Positions 27,353 to 38,000 of a stretch of 64,000 nt of DNA are shown here, piece by piece. The stretch comes from Methylocapsa acidiphila B2 (GTDB lineage: Bacteria > Pseudomonadota > Alphaproteobacteria > Rhizobiales > Beijerinckiaceae). Within the stretch, counting starts at the first letter, position 1. Every line of letters begins with the position of its first letter. The notes under the pieces are model-generated. The model was not told where the DNA came from and did no database searches. It saw only the letters and a program-made list of their open reading frames with translations. Where the stretch lies: positions 62,001 to 126,000 of the forward strand of contig NZ_ATYA01000001.1 of the NCBI RefSeq assembly GCF_000427445.1, read 5' to 3'. Both the position numbers and the translations under genes were made by a program.

Positions 27353-27898
27353 TGTTGATTTCCACTGAGAACTGACCCGGGCAGCCGGGGTTTTTCCGCC
27401 GAGAACTGACCCATGTTCGAACCTTACCCTTTGGCCTGGCCGGGGGGCAACGGAGTGATCGACATGGAGTTATTGAGCGTCATCCGGCGCTGGCATTATC
27501 GAGACCATTTCTCGATCCGGGAGATATCGCGGCGCACGGGCCTGTCGCGGAACACGGTGCGCAAGCACCTGCGCTCTGACAGGATCGAGCCCAAGTTTCA
27601 TCTTCCTGACCGGCCGAGCGGGCTTGACCCCTACGCCGACAAGCTGTCGCATATGCTGCGACAAGAGGCAGGGAAGTCGCGCAAGCAGAAGCTGCGCGCC
27701 GACAATTAAACTGTCCGGTTCAACGACAACTATCTTGGCCGGTAAGGTCGTCCGCCAGCGCCGGTTGAAGGGAGGGGCGAGCCCCCGACCGGAGATCGGC
27801 GCTGGCGGACGACGGCGCTGTTAAACTCCCTTCTGGGGGCATCTGCCGCTCGGCGTCGAGGGTGGTATCGCGGCTCAATCAACCAAAGATTGAGCTCG

Positions 27899-29413
27899 AT
27901 GCCGAACCCTCATATTTCCGACAGACAGGTGATGCGCTACATGGCTTCGCGTTCACAGCACCATAATCAGGCAGCCGCCGCGGCAATGGCCGGCATCAGC
28001 GAGCGCTCAGCGCGCCGCATTGACAAAGATCCGCGTTTTCCGTCCCAGAAGAAGCAGCCGCGAACTTGGCGAACCCGCCCGGATCCACTGGAGACTGTCT
28101 GGCCGCGGGTTCTGGAGATGCTCAAAATCCCCGGCATCATGGCGGTGACGATTTTCGAAGAGCTCCAGGATGAGCTCGGCGCCGAGGTTCTCCCAGACAG
28201 CGTCCGCCGGACGCTTGAACGCCGCATCGCCAAATGGCGCGCCCTTCACGGCGCGGACAAGGAGGTTTTCTTCCCTCAACGCCATGATCCCGGCCGCCAG
28301 GCATTGTCCGATTTCACCGTCGCCGACAGCCTCGGGGTCACCATCGTCGGCGAGCCCTTGCCGCATCGCCTTTATCATTTCCGGCTGGCCTTCAGCGGTT
28401 GGGAGCACGCGCAAGTGATCCTTGGAGGCGAGAGCTTTTCAGCCGTCGCCGAGGGGCTGCAAGATGCGCTTTGGAAGCTCGGAGGCGTCCCGGAAGAGCA
28501 TCGGACCGACTCGCTGTCGGCCGCCTTCAAAAATCTTGACCGTGACGCCCAGCTCGATTTCACCAAGCGTTATGACGAGCTGTGCCGGCATTACGGCATG
28601 AAGGCGACCCGTAATAATCCAGGCGTGGCCAATGAGAACGGGAGCATCGAGGCGGCCAACGGCCATATCAAGATCCGCCTCGACCAAAGGCTCCGGCGGC
28701 GGGAGAGCCGAGATTTCGTCAGCCTTGAAGCCTACCGCGCCTTTGTCGACGGCGTCTGCAGCCGTTACAACGCCCGTTGCGCGACGCTCGTCGCGATCGA
28801 GCGCGAGAAGCTCGAGCCCTTGCCCAAGCGCCGGACGACCGACTTTGCTACGGTGACGGTGAAAGCGACGCGCAATAGCACCATCAATGTCGATCGAGTC
28901 ATCTACTCCGTCCCGTCTCGCCTGATCGGACACATGATCGAGGTGCATCTCTTCGACGATCGGCTTGAATGTTTCCTTGGGCCGGATCCGGTCATGCGCA
29001 TGGCGCGGGTGAGAACGGACGGCAAGCGCGCCCACTCCATCAATTATCGTCACCTGATCGGCTCGCTCCGGCGCAAGCCGCAAGCCCTTCGATATCTCGT
29101 CTATCAAGAAGCTCTCTTCCCGAGCGCCCCATATGCCCGTTCGTGGGCGGCTCTCGACGCCGGCTTGGCCCCCAGGCATGCATGCCGAACCATGGTCGGA
29201 TTGCTCGTTCTGGCAGCATCCGGCGAAGCCTGCGAGACGGCTTTGGCCGCCCGGCTCGACGCCATCCTTGACGCAGGCCTGCTACCCGACCTCGGCGAGC
29301 TCAAAAAGGAATTCCAGACCGCGCCACATCAGTCCCGCGACGTCACCATCCCTCCGCCAAACCTCGATGACTATAATCTGCTGCTGCCTTCCGCGTGCGA
29401 GGTGCGGCCATGA
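27899..29413 (+). CDS. istA: IS21 family transposase IstA (element B)
   Basis: A 504-residue IstA. The N-terminal helix-turn-helix has the text QAAAAAMAGISERSARRID, and the rve-type catalytic core includes FTVADSLGVTIVGEPLPHRL, EEHRTDSLSAAF and NNPGVANENGSIEAANGHIK. The C-terminal beta domain reads INVDRVIYSVPSRLIGH. The frame is unbroken. I take the ATG at 27899 (MPNPHISDRQ) over the TTG at 27890. The stop overlaps the istB start by four bases (ATGA). Confidence 0.87.
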   Translation: MPNPHISDRQVMRYMASRSQHHNQAAAAAMAGISERSARRIDKDPRFPSQKKQPRTWRTRPDPLETVWPRVLEMLKIPGIMAVTIFEELQDELGAEVLPDSVRRTLERRIAKWRALHGADKEVFFPQRHDPGRQALSDFTVADSLGVTIVGEPLPHRLYHFRLAFSGWEHAQVILGGESFSAVAEGLQDALWKLGGVPEEHRTDSLSAAFKNLDRDAQLDFTKRYDELCRHYGMKATRNNPGVANENGSIEAANGHIKIRLDQRLRRRESRDFVSLEAYRAFVDGVCSRYNARCATLVAIEREKLEPLPKRRTTDFATVTVKATRNSTINVDRVIYSVPSRLIGHMIEVHLFDDRLECFLGPDPVMRMARVRTDGKRAHSINYRHLIGSLRRKPQALRYLVYQEALFPSAPYARSWAALDAGLAPRHACRTMVGLLVLAASGEACETALAARLDAILDAGLLPDLGELKKEFQTAPHQSRDVTIPPPNLDDYNLLLPSACEVRP

Positions 29414-30183
29414 CCGACACGACCATTCTTCCTTCCTTGCTGGCCACCCTTCGGCTGCCCAGCATCGCCCGCAATTGGAAGCGGATCACCGAGGTCGCCA
29501 ATCGAGATGGATGGTCGGCCGAGAAGCTGCTTGCCACGCTGATGGAGATCGAAGTCACCGAGCGGGCGTCACGGCGCATCCAGCGCTATCGTGATCAGTC
29601 CGAAGCGCCAGCCGGAAAAACCTTCGCCAGTTTCGACTTCAAGGCCGCGCCGGGCGTGCGCAAGCAGCACCTTTTGGCGCTGGGCGCCGGCGGAGACTGG
29701 ATCAAGGATGGCGACAATCTCTTGGTTTTTGGTCAAAGCGGCACCGGCAAAAGCCATGCCCTGGCGGCCATATGCCATACGCTCATTGATGCTGGAACCC
29801 GGGTTTTATTCAATCGAACCATCGACATCGTTCAACGGCTGCAGATCGCGCGCCGTGACCTCTCCTTGGTCAGCGCCCTCGAGAAGCTCGACAAGTATGA
29901 TCTCATCGTGCTCGACGACCTCTCGTATGTTCGAAAAGATCAAGCCGAGACCAGCGTCTTGTTCGAACTCATCGCGCATCGATACGAACGCCGCAGCATC
30001 GCCATCACCGCCAATCAGCCATTTTCGGCTTGGTGCGAGGTTTTTCCAGATGCCGCAATGACCGCGGCGGCCGTCGATCGATTGGTCCATCACGCAACCA
30101 TCATCGAGATGAATGGCGACTCTTACCGAAAGCGCTCCGCTGTCCGCAGAACAACGAAGGAAGAACCCGGCGCATCGGAATAG
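29410..30183 (+). CDS. istB: IS21 family helper ATPase IstB (element B)
   Basis: A 257-residue AAA+ ATPase that helps IstA choose and capture target DNA. It has Walker A VFGQSGTGKSHALAAIC near residues 105-121 and Walker B DLIVLDDLSYVRKDQ. The family C-terminal text YERRSIAITANQPFSAW and a VHHATIIEMNGDSYR tail are present. The ATG at 29410 overlaps the istA stop. The gene appears intact. Confidence 0.87.
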   Translation: MTDTTILPSLLATLRLPSIARNWKRITEVANRDGWSAEKLLATLMEIEVTERASRRIQRYRDQSEAPAGKTFASFDFKAAPGVRKQHLLALGAGGDWIKDGDNLLVFGQSGTGKSHALAAICHTLIDAGTRVLFNRTIDIVQRLQIARRDLSLVSALEKLDKYDLIVLDDLSYVRKDQAETSVLFELIAHRYERRSIAITANQPFSAWCEVFPDAAMTAAAVDRLVHHATIIEMNGDSYRKRSAVRRTTKEEPGASE

Positions 30184-31709
30184 CCATGCGCGGCCAAACA
30201 CCCTCGCATGATGGAAACATAATCGCCGGCCACAGAGCGTCTGCCAACATAAACCCGTGCTTTGATCAGCGACAGTTAATGTAGTTGTCGCTGCGCTAAC
30301 CTGTTGCCAAACGACAATTAGATTGATACCTCTATCAGCGCTACTCGACGATGGCCCCTGCCGGCCAGTTTAATTGTCGATGACCGGCCATCATAATTGT
30401 CGTGTGTCACAGAAGCGCACGATCAAGCAGTTGCACGCCGATCTGGCGGCGCTGGGCTATGGCGGCTCCTACAATCGCGTGGCGGCCTTTGCGCGTGACT
30501 GGAAGGCCGCGCGGCAGCTGGAGCAGAAGACCACGGGCCGCGGCGTCTTCGTGCCCCTGGCGTTCATGGCCGGCGAGGCGTTTCAGTTCGACTGGTCAGA
30601 GGACTGGGCGGTCATCGCGGGCGAGCGGACCAAGCTCCAGGTCGCTCACTTCAAGCTCAGCTACAGCCGAGCCTTCTTCCTCCGGGCGTATCCTCAGCAG
30701 ACCCACGAGATGCTGTTCGACGCGCACAATCACGCCTTCCGCGTGTTGGGCGGCGTGCCGCGTCGGGGCATCTACGACAACATGCGAACGGCCGTCGATA
30801 AAGTCGGACGCGGGAAGGAGCGGCGGGTCAACGCCCGCTTCTCGGCCATGGTCGGCCATTTCCTGTTCGAAGCGGAGTTCTGCAATCCGGCGTCTGGGTG
30901 GGAGAAAGGGCAGATCGAGAAGAACGTCCAGGACGCCCGCCATCGACTTTGGCAGCCGACGCCCAGCTTTCCCTCCCTGAGGGAGCTGAACGATTGGCTG
31001 GAGACGCGCTGCCGGGAACTGTGGGCGCAAACGGCGCACAGCTCGCAGCCGGGCTCAGTAGCCGACGCCTGGGCCGAAGAGACGCTGCATCTGATGCAGC
31101 TTCCGAGGCCGTTTGACGGTTTCGTCGAATACGCCAAGCGCGTCTCGCCGACGTGCCTGGTCCATCTCGACCGCAATCGCTACAGCGTGCCGGCGTCCTT
31201 CGCCAATCGCCCGGTCAGCGTGCGGGTCTATCCCGAGCGTATCGTCGTCGCCGCCGAAGGGCGGATCGTCTGCGAGCACGCCCGCGTCTTCGCCCGCTCC
31301 CACGATCGCAAGAGCACGGCGACCGTTTTCGATTGGCGGCATTATCTGGCGGTCATACAGCGCAAGCCCGGAGCCCTGCGTAACGGCGCGCCCTTCGCCG
31401 AACTCCCGCCTGCCTTCCGGGCTTTGCAACAGCGCATGCTCAAGACGCCGGGCGGCGACCGCGAGATGGTCGAAATTCTGGCCTTGGTTCTCCAGCACGA
31501 CGAGCAAGCCGTGCTCACGGCTGTCGAACTAGCGCTGGAGGCTGGCGCGCCAACCAAGACGCATATTCTGAACCTGCTCCATAGGCTGGTCGACGGAAAG
31601 CCCATGGACACGCCTCCAATAAAGGCGCCGCAGGCTTTGACCTTGACCACCGAGCCGCAGGCGAACGTTGAACGCTACGACGCTCTGCGCAAGACCCGGG
31701 AGGCGCGTC

Positions 31710-32504
31710 ATGCGTCATAATCCCGCCGCCGGCGCCGTCGTCATCATGCTGCGGGCTCTCAAGATGCACGGCATGGCTCAAGCGGTCGGCGAACTGACCG
31801 AGCAAGGCTCTCCCGCCTTCGAGGCCGCTCTGCCGATCCTGTCGCAACTCCTGAAGGCGGAGACCGCCGACAGGGAGGTGCGGTCGATCGCCTACCAATT
31901 GAAGGCGGCCCGCTTCCCGAACTACCGTGACCTTGCCGGCTTCGACTTCGCCAGCAGCGAGGTCAACGAGGCGCTCGTCCGCCAGCTTCACCGCTGCGAG
32001 TTTCTCGAGGACGCGCACAACGTCGTCCTGGTCGGCGGCCCAGGCACGGGCAAAACGCATCTGGCCACGGCCATCGGCGTCCAGGCCATCGAACATCACC
32101 GCAAGCTCGTCCGGTTCTTCTCCACCGTCGAACTCGTCAACGCCCTCGAACAGGAGAAGAGCCAAGGGAAAGATGGCCAGATCGCAGGGCGGCTCGCCTA
32201 TTCCGACCTCGTCATCCTCGATGAGCTTGGTTACCTGCCGTTCAGCGCCTCTGGTGGAGCGCTGCTCTTCCATCTCTTGAGCAAGCTCTACGAGCGAACC
32301 AGCGTCACCATCACGACGAACCTAAGCTTCGGCGAATGGGCGAGCGTGTTCGGCGATCCCAAGATGACGACGGCGCTGCTCGACCGCCTCACCCATCGCT
32401 GCCACATCCTCGAAACCGGAAATGACAGCTTCCGCTTCAAAAACAGCTCGGCGAAGCCCGCTAAATCCACCAAGGAGAAACCGCGAAACTTGACGAACGC
32501 CTGA
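31710..32504 (+). CDS. istB: IS21 family helper ATPase IstB (element A)
   Basis: A 264-residue IstB. Walker A is [19 protein letters not shown] and Walker B is [17 protein letters not shown]; the C-terminal signature [17 protein letters not shown] and the tail [18 protein letters not shown] are present. The ATG at 31710 overlaps the end of istA by 11 bases. The gene is intact even though its partner istA is split, so it could only act in trans. Confidence 0.87.
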   Translation: MRHNPAAGAVVIMLRALKMHGMAQAVGELTEQGSPAFEAALPILSQLLKAETADREVRSIAYQLKAARFPNYRDLAGFDFASSEVNEALVRQLHRCEFLEDAHNVVLVGGPGTGKTHLATAIGVQAIEHHRKLVRFFSTVELVNALEQEKSQGKDGQIAGRLAYSDLVILDELGYLPFSASGGALLFHLLSKLYERTSVTITTNLSFGEWASVFGDPKMTTALLDRLTHRCHILETGNDSFRFKNSSAKPAKSTKEKPRNLTNA

Positions 32505-32576
32505 TCCACAAATCATCATCAAGCTGGGGTCAGTTCTAAATGGAAATCCCGGGTCAATTCTCGGCGGAAATCGACA

Positions 32577-33791
32577 GGCCAGGCCGATGAATATTGTGAT
32601 CATCGGCGGATTTGTTCGCATTGCGGCTCCCGTCGCGCCATTAAGGACTGGCGCGCTCGGCAGCTGACGACCCTGTTCGGGGTCGTGCAAGTCGAGGCGC
32701 CTCGTTTCAATCCCTGCCGCTGTGGAGTGGCCTCGCGCCGGATCGTTAGCCCGCTGGCTGAGATCATGCCGGATCGTTGCACGCGAGAATACGAGCGCAT
32801 TCTCGTCAAAATGGGGAGCCTGACCGCTTATGGCCGCGCGGCGGCGCTGATGGCGGAATTCCTTCCTCTGGACAAAGCGCCTGCGATCGAGACGACGCGT
32901 CGGCGAACCCTGCGGGTGGGCGCGAAATTGGAGCAGGAGATTCTGGCCGTCAAGCCGTTGGCCGGCCCACCATCGGCTCAGTCGATCGCGGTCTCGCTCG
33001 ACGGCGGCCATGTGAAGTCGATCAGAAGCTATCAGATGCGATCGTTCGAGGTCATGTTGGCTTGCGCCAGTAACGACCGAGGAGAGCAGCAGCTATTCAG
33101 CAGCGTCCCGGTCGAAGCGGATCGACAGCGTCAGCAGCTCAGTGGCGTCTTGCGCGACCTTGGCGCAACGGCCGCGACGCCGGTGACGGTGTTGAGCGAT
33201 GGAGCAGAAGGCCCACGCTTTCTGGGTGAGACCGCAAGCCCAGGACCGACCCGTCATGTCCTGGATTGGTTTCACCTTTCGATGCGAGTTCAGCACGTTA
33301 CACAAACAGCGCGAAGCTGGCCGCGCGGGACGAAAGAGGATCTCCAGCACGGCGATCTGCTCGCGAGAAAGATTGACCGGATCCGCTGGCGGCTATGGCA
33401 CGGCCGCCCCCAAGGGGCTCTCGATCTGATCGACGAAATTGTGGAGGAACTCGAGATGCCAAATCGCCAAATCCAGCTGACCGCAGTTTACACCAAAAAG
33501 CTCACCGGCGTTTTGCGGGAGCTTGATACATATGTCTCCGGGCAATTCAATTCGATTATCAATTATGCCGCCGCACGGCGTTCCGGCGAACCAATCTCGA
33601 CCGCGCAAACCGCGAGCGCGGTCCATAGGCTCCTCCATCGTAGGATGACAGCCAAACAACAAATGCGCTGGTCGCCGAGAGGAGCACACTTCATGCTCAA
33701 GGTGCGGACGTCCGTTATGAACGGAACATTCGAGCAAGACCACATCGCTCTCGCGCAATCAAAACACGGCCAGCAACGTCGTGCCGCATAG
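32577..33791 (+). pseudogene. ISKra4 family transposase, 5'-truncated
   Basis: The frame is open from the very end of IS21 element A (DEYCDHRRICSHCGSRRAIK, with a Cys-x2-Cys) and continues through RQLTTLFGVVQVEAPRFNPC to the C-terminal QQMRWSPRGAHFMLKVRTSV, all typical of ISKra4 transposases. It includes SIAVSLDGGHVKS, TPVTVLSDGAEGPRF and HVLDWFHLSMRVQHV. About 400 residues remain; family members are longer at the N-terminus, lost where element A abuts. Its 3' end cuts into the integrase gene to the right. Confidence 0.8.
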
Positions 33792-33804
33792 CGCCCCCAA
33801 CTTC

Positions 33805-34597
33805 GAGACGGTCTCTGCGTCGTGACGCCGGCGGCCTTGGCGCGCCTTTGGATCATCGCATAGGCGTTCGCTTGGGGCAGGGGATTGCCGGTCAGCTGGC
33901 CGGTGGTGCGGCGATAGGTCTGGAATAGGAGAGCCGTCAGGTCGGCCGCGCGGCCCGCGCCGTCCAGATATTCATGCAGGTAGGGCTCTAAATTGTGATG
34001 GCACGGCATGGCGTGCTCCTTGCCACCTTTCTCGTGCAGCCGCACACAGAGCCGCCGGTTCTGCGGATAAGCGTCCTCGACCCGCATGGCGATCGCCGCG
34101 CCGATGCGGGCGAAGGAATAGACCATGAGGCCGATGAGGGCGCGGTCGCGGAGGCCAATGACTGTCGAGGCGTCGATCGCGTCGATGAGCTGGCGCGCCT
34201 CGGCCGGATCAAGCACCGGCGTCTTGCCGCGCCGGACGATATGGCGCGGCCCGCGCACGGCGCTGGCCGGATTGACCGGCATGATCTGGCCGATCACCAT
34301 CCAATCGAACAAATGCCGCAAGGCCGCCAAGCGCAGCTTCGCGGTCGGCGCGGAGCGAGCCTTTTGCAGCTGCTCGATATAGGCGGCGACATGGACACTC
34401 TCGACCGCCGTGAGCTGCGTCACGCCCTTCGCCTCAAGCCAGTCGAAGAATTCCACAGCCGCGCGCGCATAGGCGCGACGCGTGTTCGAGTTGCGGATGT
34501 TGGCGGTGAAGAATTCGAAGAAGCGATAGGAGGCGCGGTCGCTGGAGGCGGCGACGAGGGCGGGGGCGCGGTCGGTAACGGGTACGAGCTGGTTCAG
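33805..34597 (-). pseudogene. tyrosine integrase, C-terminus lost (copy 1)
   Basis: The N-terminal SAM-like domain begins at NQLVPVTDRAPALVAA and continues through FFEFFTANIRNSNTRRAYAR. The catalytic domain has its first Arg (SFARIGAAIAMRVEDAY) and a Lys region (LHEKGGKEHAMPCHH). The frame is cut after RRAKAAG by the ISKra4 remnant, so the HxxR box and the catalytic Tyr are missing; the 60 or so residues beyond are antisense IS sequence. The first codon is CTG overlapping the stop of the DUF2513 gene (CTGA), whereas the second copy at 61 kb has ATGA. It is nearly identical in text to that copy. Confidence 0.8.
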
Positions 34598-34971
34598 GGC
34601 AAACCGAGCTTGGCCTTAATTTCAGCCTTCGCGATCTCCCACAAAAAGCTGAGGCCAATGTTAGTGACACCTTTGGCGCGCTCCTTCGTCTTATGCCACG
34701 TGTCCGCGTCACGAATGTCATTCAAGAATTGATGCCCTTTGGGGGTCAATTTGCTGATCATCACCGTGTTCAAGGAAGCCAACCTCGTGTTGCCTTCGAG
34801 CAGACCAGCATCAACCAACTGGCCCAAGTGATAGGTCACTTCCGCTTCGTCGTGGCCACTGATGCCAAGGCGGGCTGCATCAGCGCGCCGATCCTGTGGC
34901 CAACCATTGAAGCTTGGGTCTGCCTCGACGTTGAGCAAGATAGTGCGCGCAAAATCCACGTCGAAATTCAT
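34594..34971 (-). CDS. DUF2513-like winged-helix protein coupled to the integrase
   Basis: A 125-residue protein of DUF2513 layout: FDVDFARTILLNVEADPSFN, then AEVTYHLGQLVDAGLLEGN and LTPKGHQFLNDIRD, a winged-helix pattern. The C-terminal helix is FLWEIAKAEIKAKLG. The ATG at 34971 has AAGGGG six bases upstream. Its stop overlaps the first codon of integrase copy 1. A 20-bp promoter-like block upstream is shared with the module at 61 kb. A regulatory or accessory role for the recombinase is inference from position. Confidence 0.65.
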   Translation of the reverse strand: MNFDVDFARTILLNVEADPSFNGWPQDRRADAARLGISGHDEAEVTYHLGQLVDAGLLEGNTRLASLNTVMISKLTPKGHQFLNDIRDADTWHKTKERAKGVTNIGLSFLWEIAKAEIKAKLGLP

Positions 34972-35000
34972 GCCGACCCCTTGTCGCTTATTCTATATGA

Positions 35001-35020
35001 TAAAAGACATTATCTTATAC
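35001..35020 (-). promoter_or_regulatory. promoter-like block of integrase module, copy 1
   Basis: On the minus strand this reads GTATAAGATAATGTCTTTTA, with a -10-like TATAAGATAAT, about 30 bp upstream of the DUF2513 start. The equivalent block at 61845-61864 differs at one base of 20. A clear -35 box is not visible. Confidence 0.5.
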
Positions 35021-35070
35021 CGTGTGCGATCAATCTTTAGCGGCGCCCGAAATATCATGCGATAAGCAAT

Positions 35071-38000
35071 CTATTCAACCCGTAATATGTCTTCAGTCTG
35101 CTCTGGATTCGGAAATACCGAAGTGACCCACCGATAGTCGTTGAAGCCGCGAACCGGTTGTGACCGACGCTGCTCGAGCCTCTTTACGAGTTTTTCGGTT
35201 TCAAGCGCCGGGTTGTCGAACCAGTCTGTCGACCAAACGCGGATTAGATCCCAGCCGAGCCCTCGGAGTATCTCCTCGCGCAGGCGGTCACGATCTCGTG
35301 CGCTCTTGCTCGAATGATAGCTTGCGCCGTCGCATTCGACACCGGCGAGAAACATTTCGGGGTGATCAGGATGGCGAACACCGAGATCGATCCTGTAACC
35401 GGAAACGCCGACCTGCCGGACGATATCGTAACCCTTACGGCGCAGACGATCTGCCACTTCAATCTCGAAGTCGCTGTCTGGCTCGCCCCCAAGCGTCTGC
35501 ACCGCCGCGCGCCCCCGCGTCTCAGCGTATTCCAGATAGCGTTTTAGAATCTGGACGCCTTGGTGGCTCCCTTCGGGCGGCTTCACATCGGCCGATCCAA
35601 ATGATGCGAAAATGCAAACGCGAATGCGCGCTCGCGAAAAAAGGACGTTGAGACGCCGATGGCCTTGCTTCCCATTTATGGGCCCGAAACGCTGCTTCAT
35701 CGCAGTCGCGCCTGGCTCACGGCCATAAGTAAGGGAGATGAATATAAAGTCTCGCTCGTCTCCTTGAACGTTCTCAAGATTCTTTATGAAGACTTCCTCT
35801 CCCTTTGATTTCACCTTCTCCCGATAGCGGGCGACCAGCACATCATTGGCGGAAAGGCGATGTACCTCCTCGCGAAGCAATTCAAACTGGGTCGCGTTGA
35901 CCGCCACAATGCCGAGCGTAGGGATCGACTCTTCACTCTCCTCTGCAAAACGCCGCATGAATTCGACGGCTTCTTCCGCGAGCCGGCCCGCTTCGATTAC
36001 GTTTCTGCGAGCCTGATAGAAGCCATCAACACGCACGAGGTCCACCGAAAACGATGCGGGCCTTGCTTGTGGAAAAGTGATGAGGGCATTGTCATAGAAT
36101 TCGGCGTTCGAGAATGCGATCAAGCTTTCGCAGCGACTACGGTAATGCCATTTTAGACGACGGAGTTCACGGAAACTTCTCTGGCAGGCCTCTAGGATCG
36201 ATTCATCATCGATATCCTCGAAATCATCGTCAGAGGAGGGTCTGTCGTCGGAACGCGTAAAGAAATCGGTCGGGGGCAACTGCTTGGGATCACCGACCAC
36301 AACAATTTGCTTGGCCCGCAACAATCCACCAAGAGCATCCTCAGGCTGCATCTGAGAGGCTTCATCGATCACGATGAGATCGAACGCGAGCTTTCCGGGC
36401 GTGAGAAACTTGGCAAGAGAGAGCGGCGACATCATGAAACACGGCTTCAATGTCTGGATGGCTTGCCCGCCTCTTGACAGGAGGTCCCTCACTGGTGCGA
36501 AGCGCCGCTGCTTTGCGAATTCATTGCGGAGAAGCGCCGCATCCGTCCAAGTTGACTTCGGTCCGTAATTTGAACCATTGGGTGGCGTAGCGTGGAGGAG
36601 CTTGTCCTTCACCGTCTTTCGATCGCTCTTAATTTTTCGATGATCCCTCTCAGCAAATATTTTCCGCCACGCTTCAAGAGTAGATCCGTTGCTACTGAGG
36701 GCTGGCGTCGTTCGGCGTATGCGGTCGGCGCGCCGCTCCGAGACAAACGTTTCGAACACGTTCTGTAAGCGGATGCCTTCTAGCAAGAGCTTGTCTGCGC
36801 TGGTCAGGAATTCGGAAAGGCCGGCCTGTGAGAGGATCTGCCGTTGACGGCCTATAGCGATCAATTCGTTGAGTTCTACCTGGTGTTCGATCAAAAGATC
36901 GATTTGCTCGGCAAGGGACGACGCTGGAAGCGTTTCGAAATCACGCATCCCGAATTCGCCAGTGACAACAGCCAACAGCGCTTTGTAACGTGATTTGAGC
37001 GATGCTCCATCTTGGGCGGCCTCGCGTAATATATCGCGCTGGGTACTCGCATTTGGGGAGACGAGGCGTTTTTTCCAGAATTCGGGACAATTGGATCGGC
37101 GAATATCCCGGATCCATGCGATTGCGGCAAAGGCGGAGTCTATGTCGGCCTCGCTGTGCCCCAGCGCTTCAATAACGTCCCGCGTCGGCTTAGCTGCGAT
37201 CCGCTTACCAAGATCCTCCAGTCCGGCGATGCGCTCCGCCGTCTCGGCGATTTGCTTGATCGGAAAGTGAATCAGCGCGAGCTCTTGTTGCGGATCCAGT
37301 GAGAGGAATTGTCGTATGGTCGCAATTTCGGCGTCAAGTTCGACCAGTGCGCGATCGATGGATTTTGAGCTTAATCGGCTCTTGATCTCCGGACTTAGGG
37401 TCCCCAACGTTTGTCCTAGGTCGGCAAAGAGGCCGATCGCCTCAATTTGGCTAGGGCTGAGAGAGAATATTCGGGCGCTCACGCGCGCGCCGGTCGGAAG
37501 CGTCGAAACTTTCGCTTCGATAAAGCCACGTAGCTTCAGACCGATTGAGATATTTTCAAATGGGCTGTCGAGGCCGCGCCAATGCACGCCCAACATCGTG
37601 GCGGCGCCGACATCCTTTACGAAGGCGGATAATTCCTGGACGTGTCGGCTTAACGACTCGAGATGATCCGCAGTATCGTTTGTTTCGTCCAGTGAGAGCT
37701 TCGCAACGAGTGCGCGCGCCGCCTTCCCTGCTGCCCTCAGGCTAGCGATTCCTTTTCCTATTCCCTTTTTCCGAAAGAACGGAGCCGCGGCGTCGATCTC
37801 GTCGGCTGGCGGCCAGTTTCGTGAGCCATAGCGCTGGAGCTTGTCGCGCCAGTCCTGTTCCAAGGATACGAGGGCTGCCCATCTGGCATATAGTGGCCCA
37901 AAGGCGGCGTCGTGGAGAGTCGGCAGCTCGCCAATCCAGGGCCGATGTTCTGGATCTATCTTGGAAGCGATTATAGCCGCTGCGGCGACAGCATCAAGAC

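Larger units (their letters stand above)
27692..30409 (+). mobile_element. IS21 family element B, inserted in istA of element A
   Basis: A 2718-bp element flanked by a perfect 6-bp duplication CAGAAG (27686-27691 and 30410-30415). The ends share CGACAATTA-type repeats: the left has GACAATTAAACTGTCCGG and ACGACAACTATCTTGGCCGG, and the right in reverse complement has ACGACAATTATGATGGCCGG and CGACAATTAAACTGGCCGG. It carries intact istA and istB and is the younger insertion. Confidence 0.87.
27464..31720 (+). pseudogene. istA of IS21 element A, split by insertion
   Basis: The N-terminal 76 codons (MELLSVIRRWHYRDHFSIRE, helix-turn-helix SRRTGLSRNTVRKHL) stop at the insertion. The remainder resumes at 30416 in the same frame once the 6-bp duplication is removed (CAG AAG CGC ACG), giving a 510-residue transposase on paper. 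The C-terminal part has the DDE core: FQFDWSEDWAVIAGERT, YDNMRTAVDKVGRG and a Glu in WEKGQIEKNVQDAR. The start ATG at 27464 follows a GGAG. It is inactive as it stands. Confidence 0.82.
27353..32576 (+). mobile_element. IS21 family element A, interrupted by element B
   Basis: The left end reads TGTTGATTTCCACTGAGAAC and the right end, inverted, reads TGTCGATTTCCGCCGAGAAT. Each has a second internal copy of the GAGAACTGACCC-type repeat, as is usual for IS21 ends. It carries istA (split by element B) and istB. Without element B it would be about 2.5 kb, normal for the family. The flanks differ (TIGR03032 gene on the left, ISKra4 transposase on the right) with no target duplication, so recombination has probably occurred at this copy. 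Confidence 0.82.

Noticed and set aside
33563-34456. 297-residue integrase with a novel C-terminus
   Set aside because: The tail beyond RRAKAAG is antisense ISKra4 sequence, so the frame is an accidental fusion.
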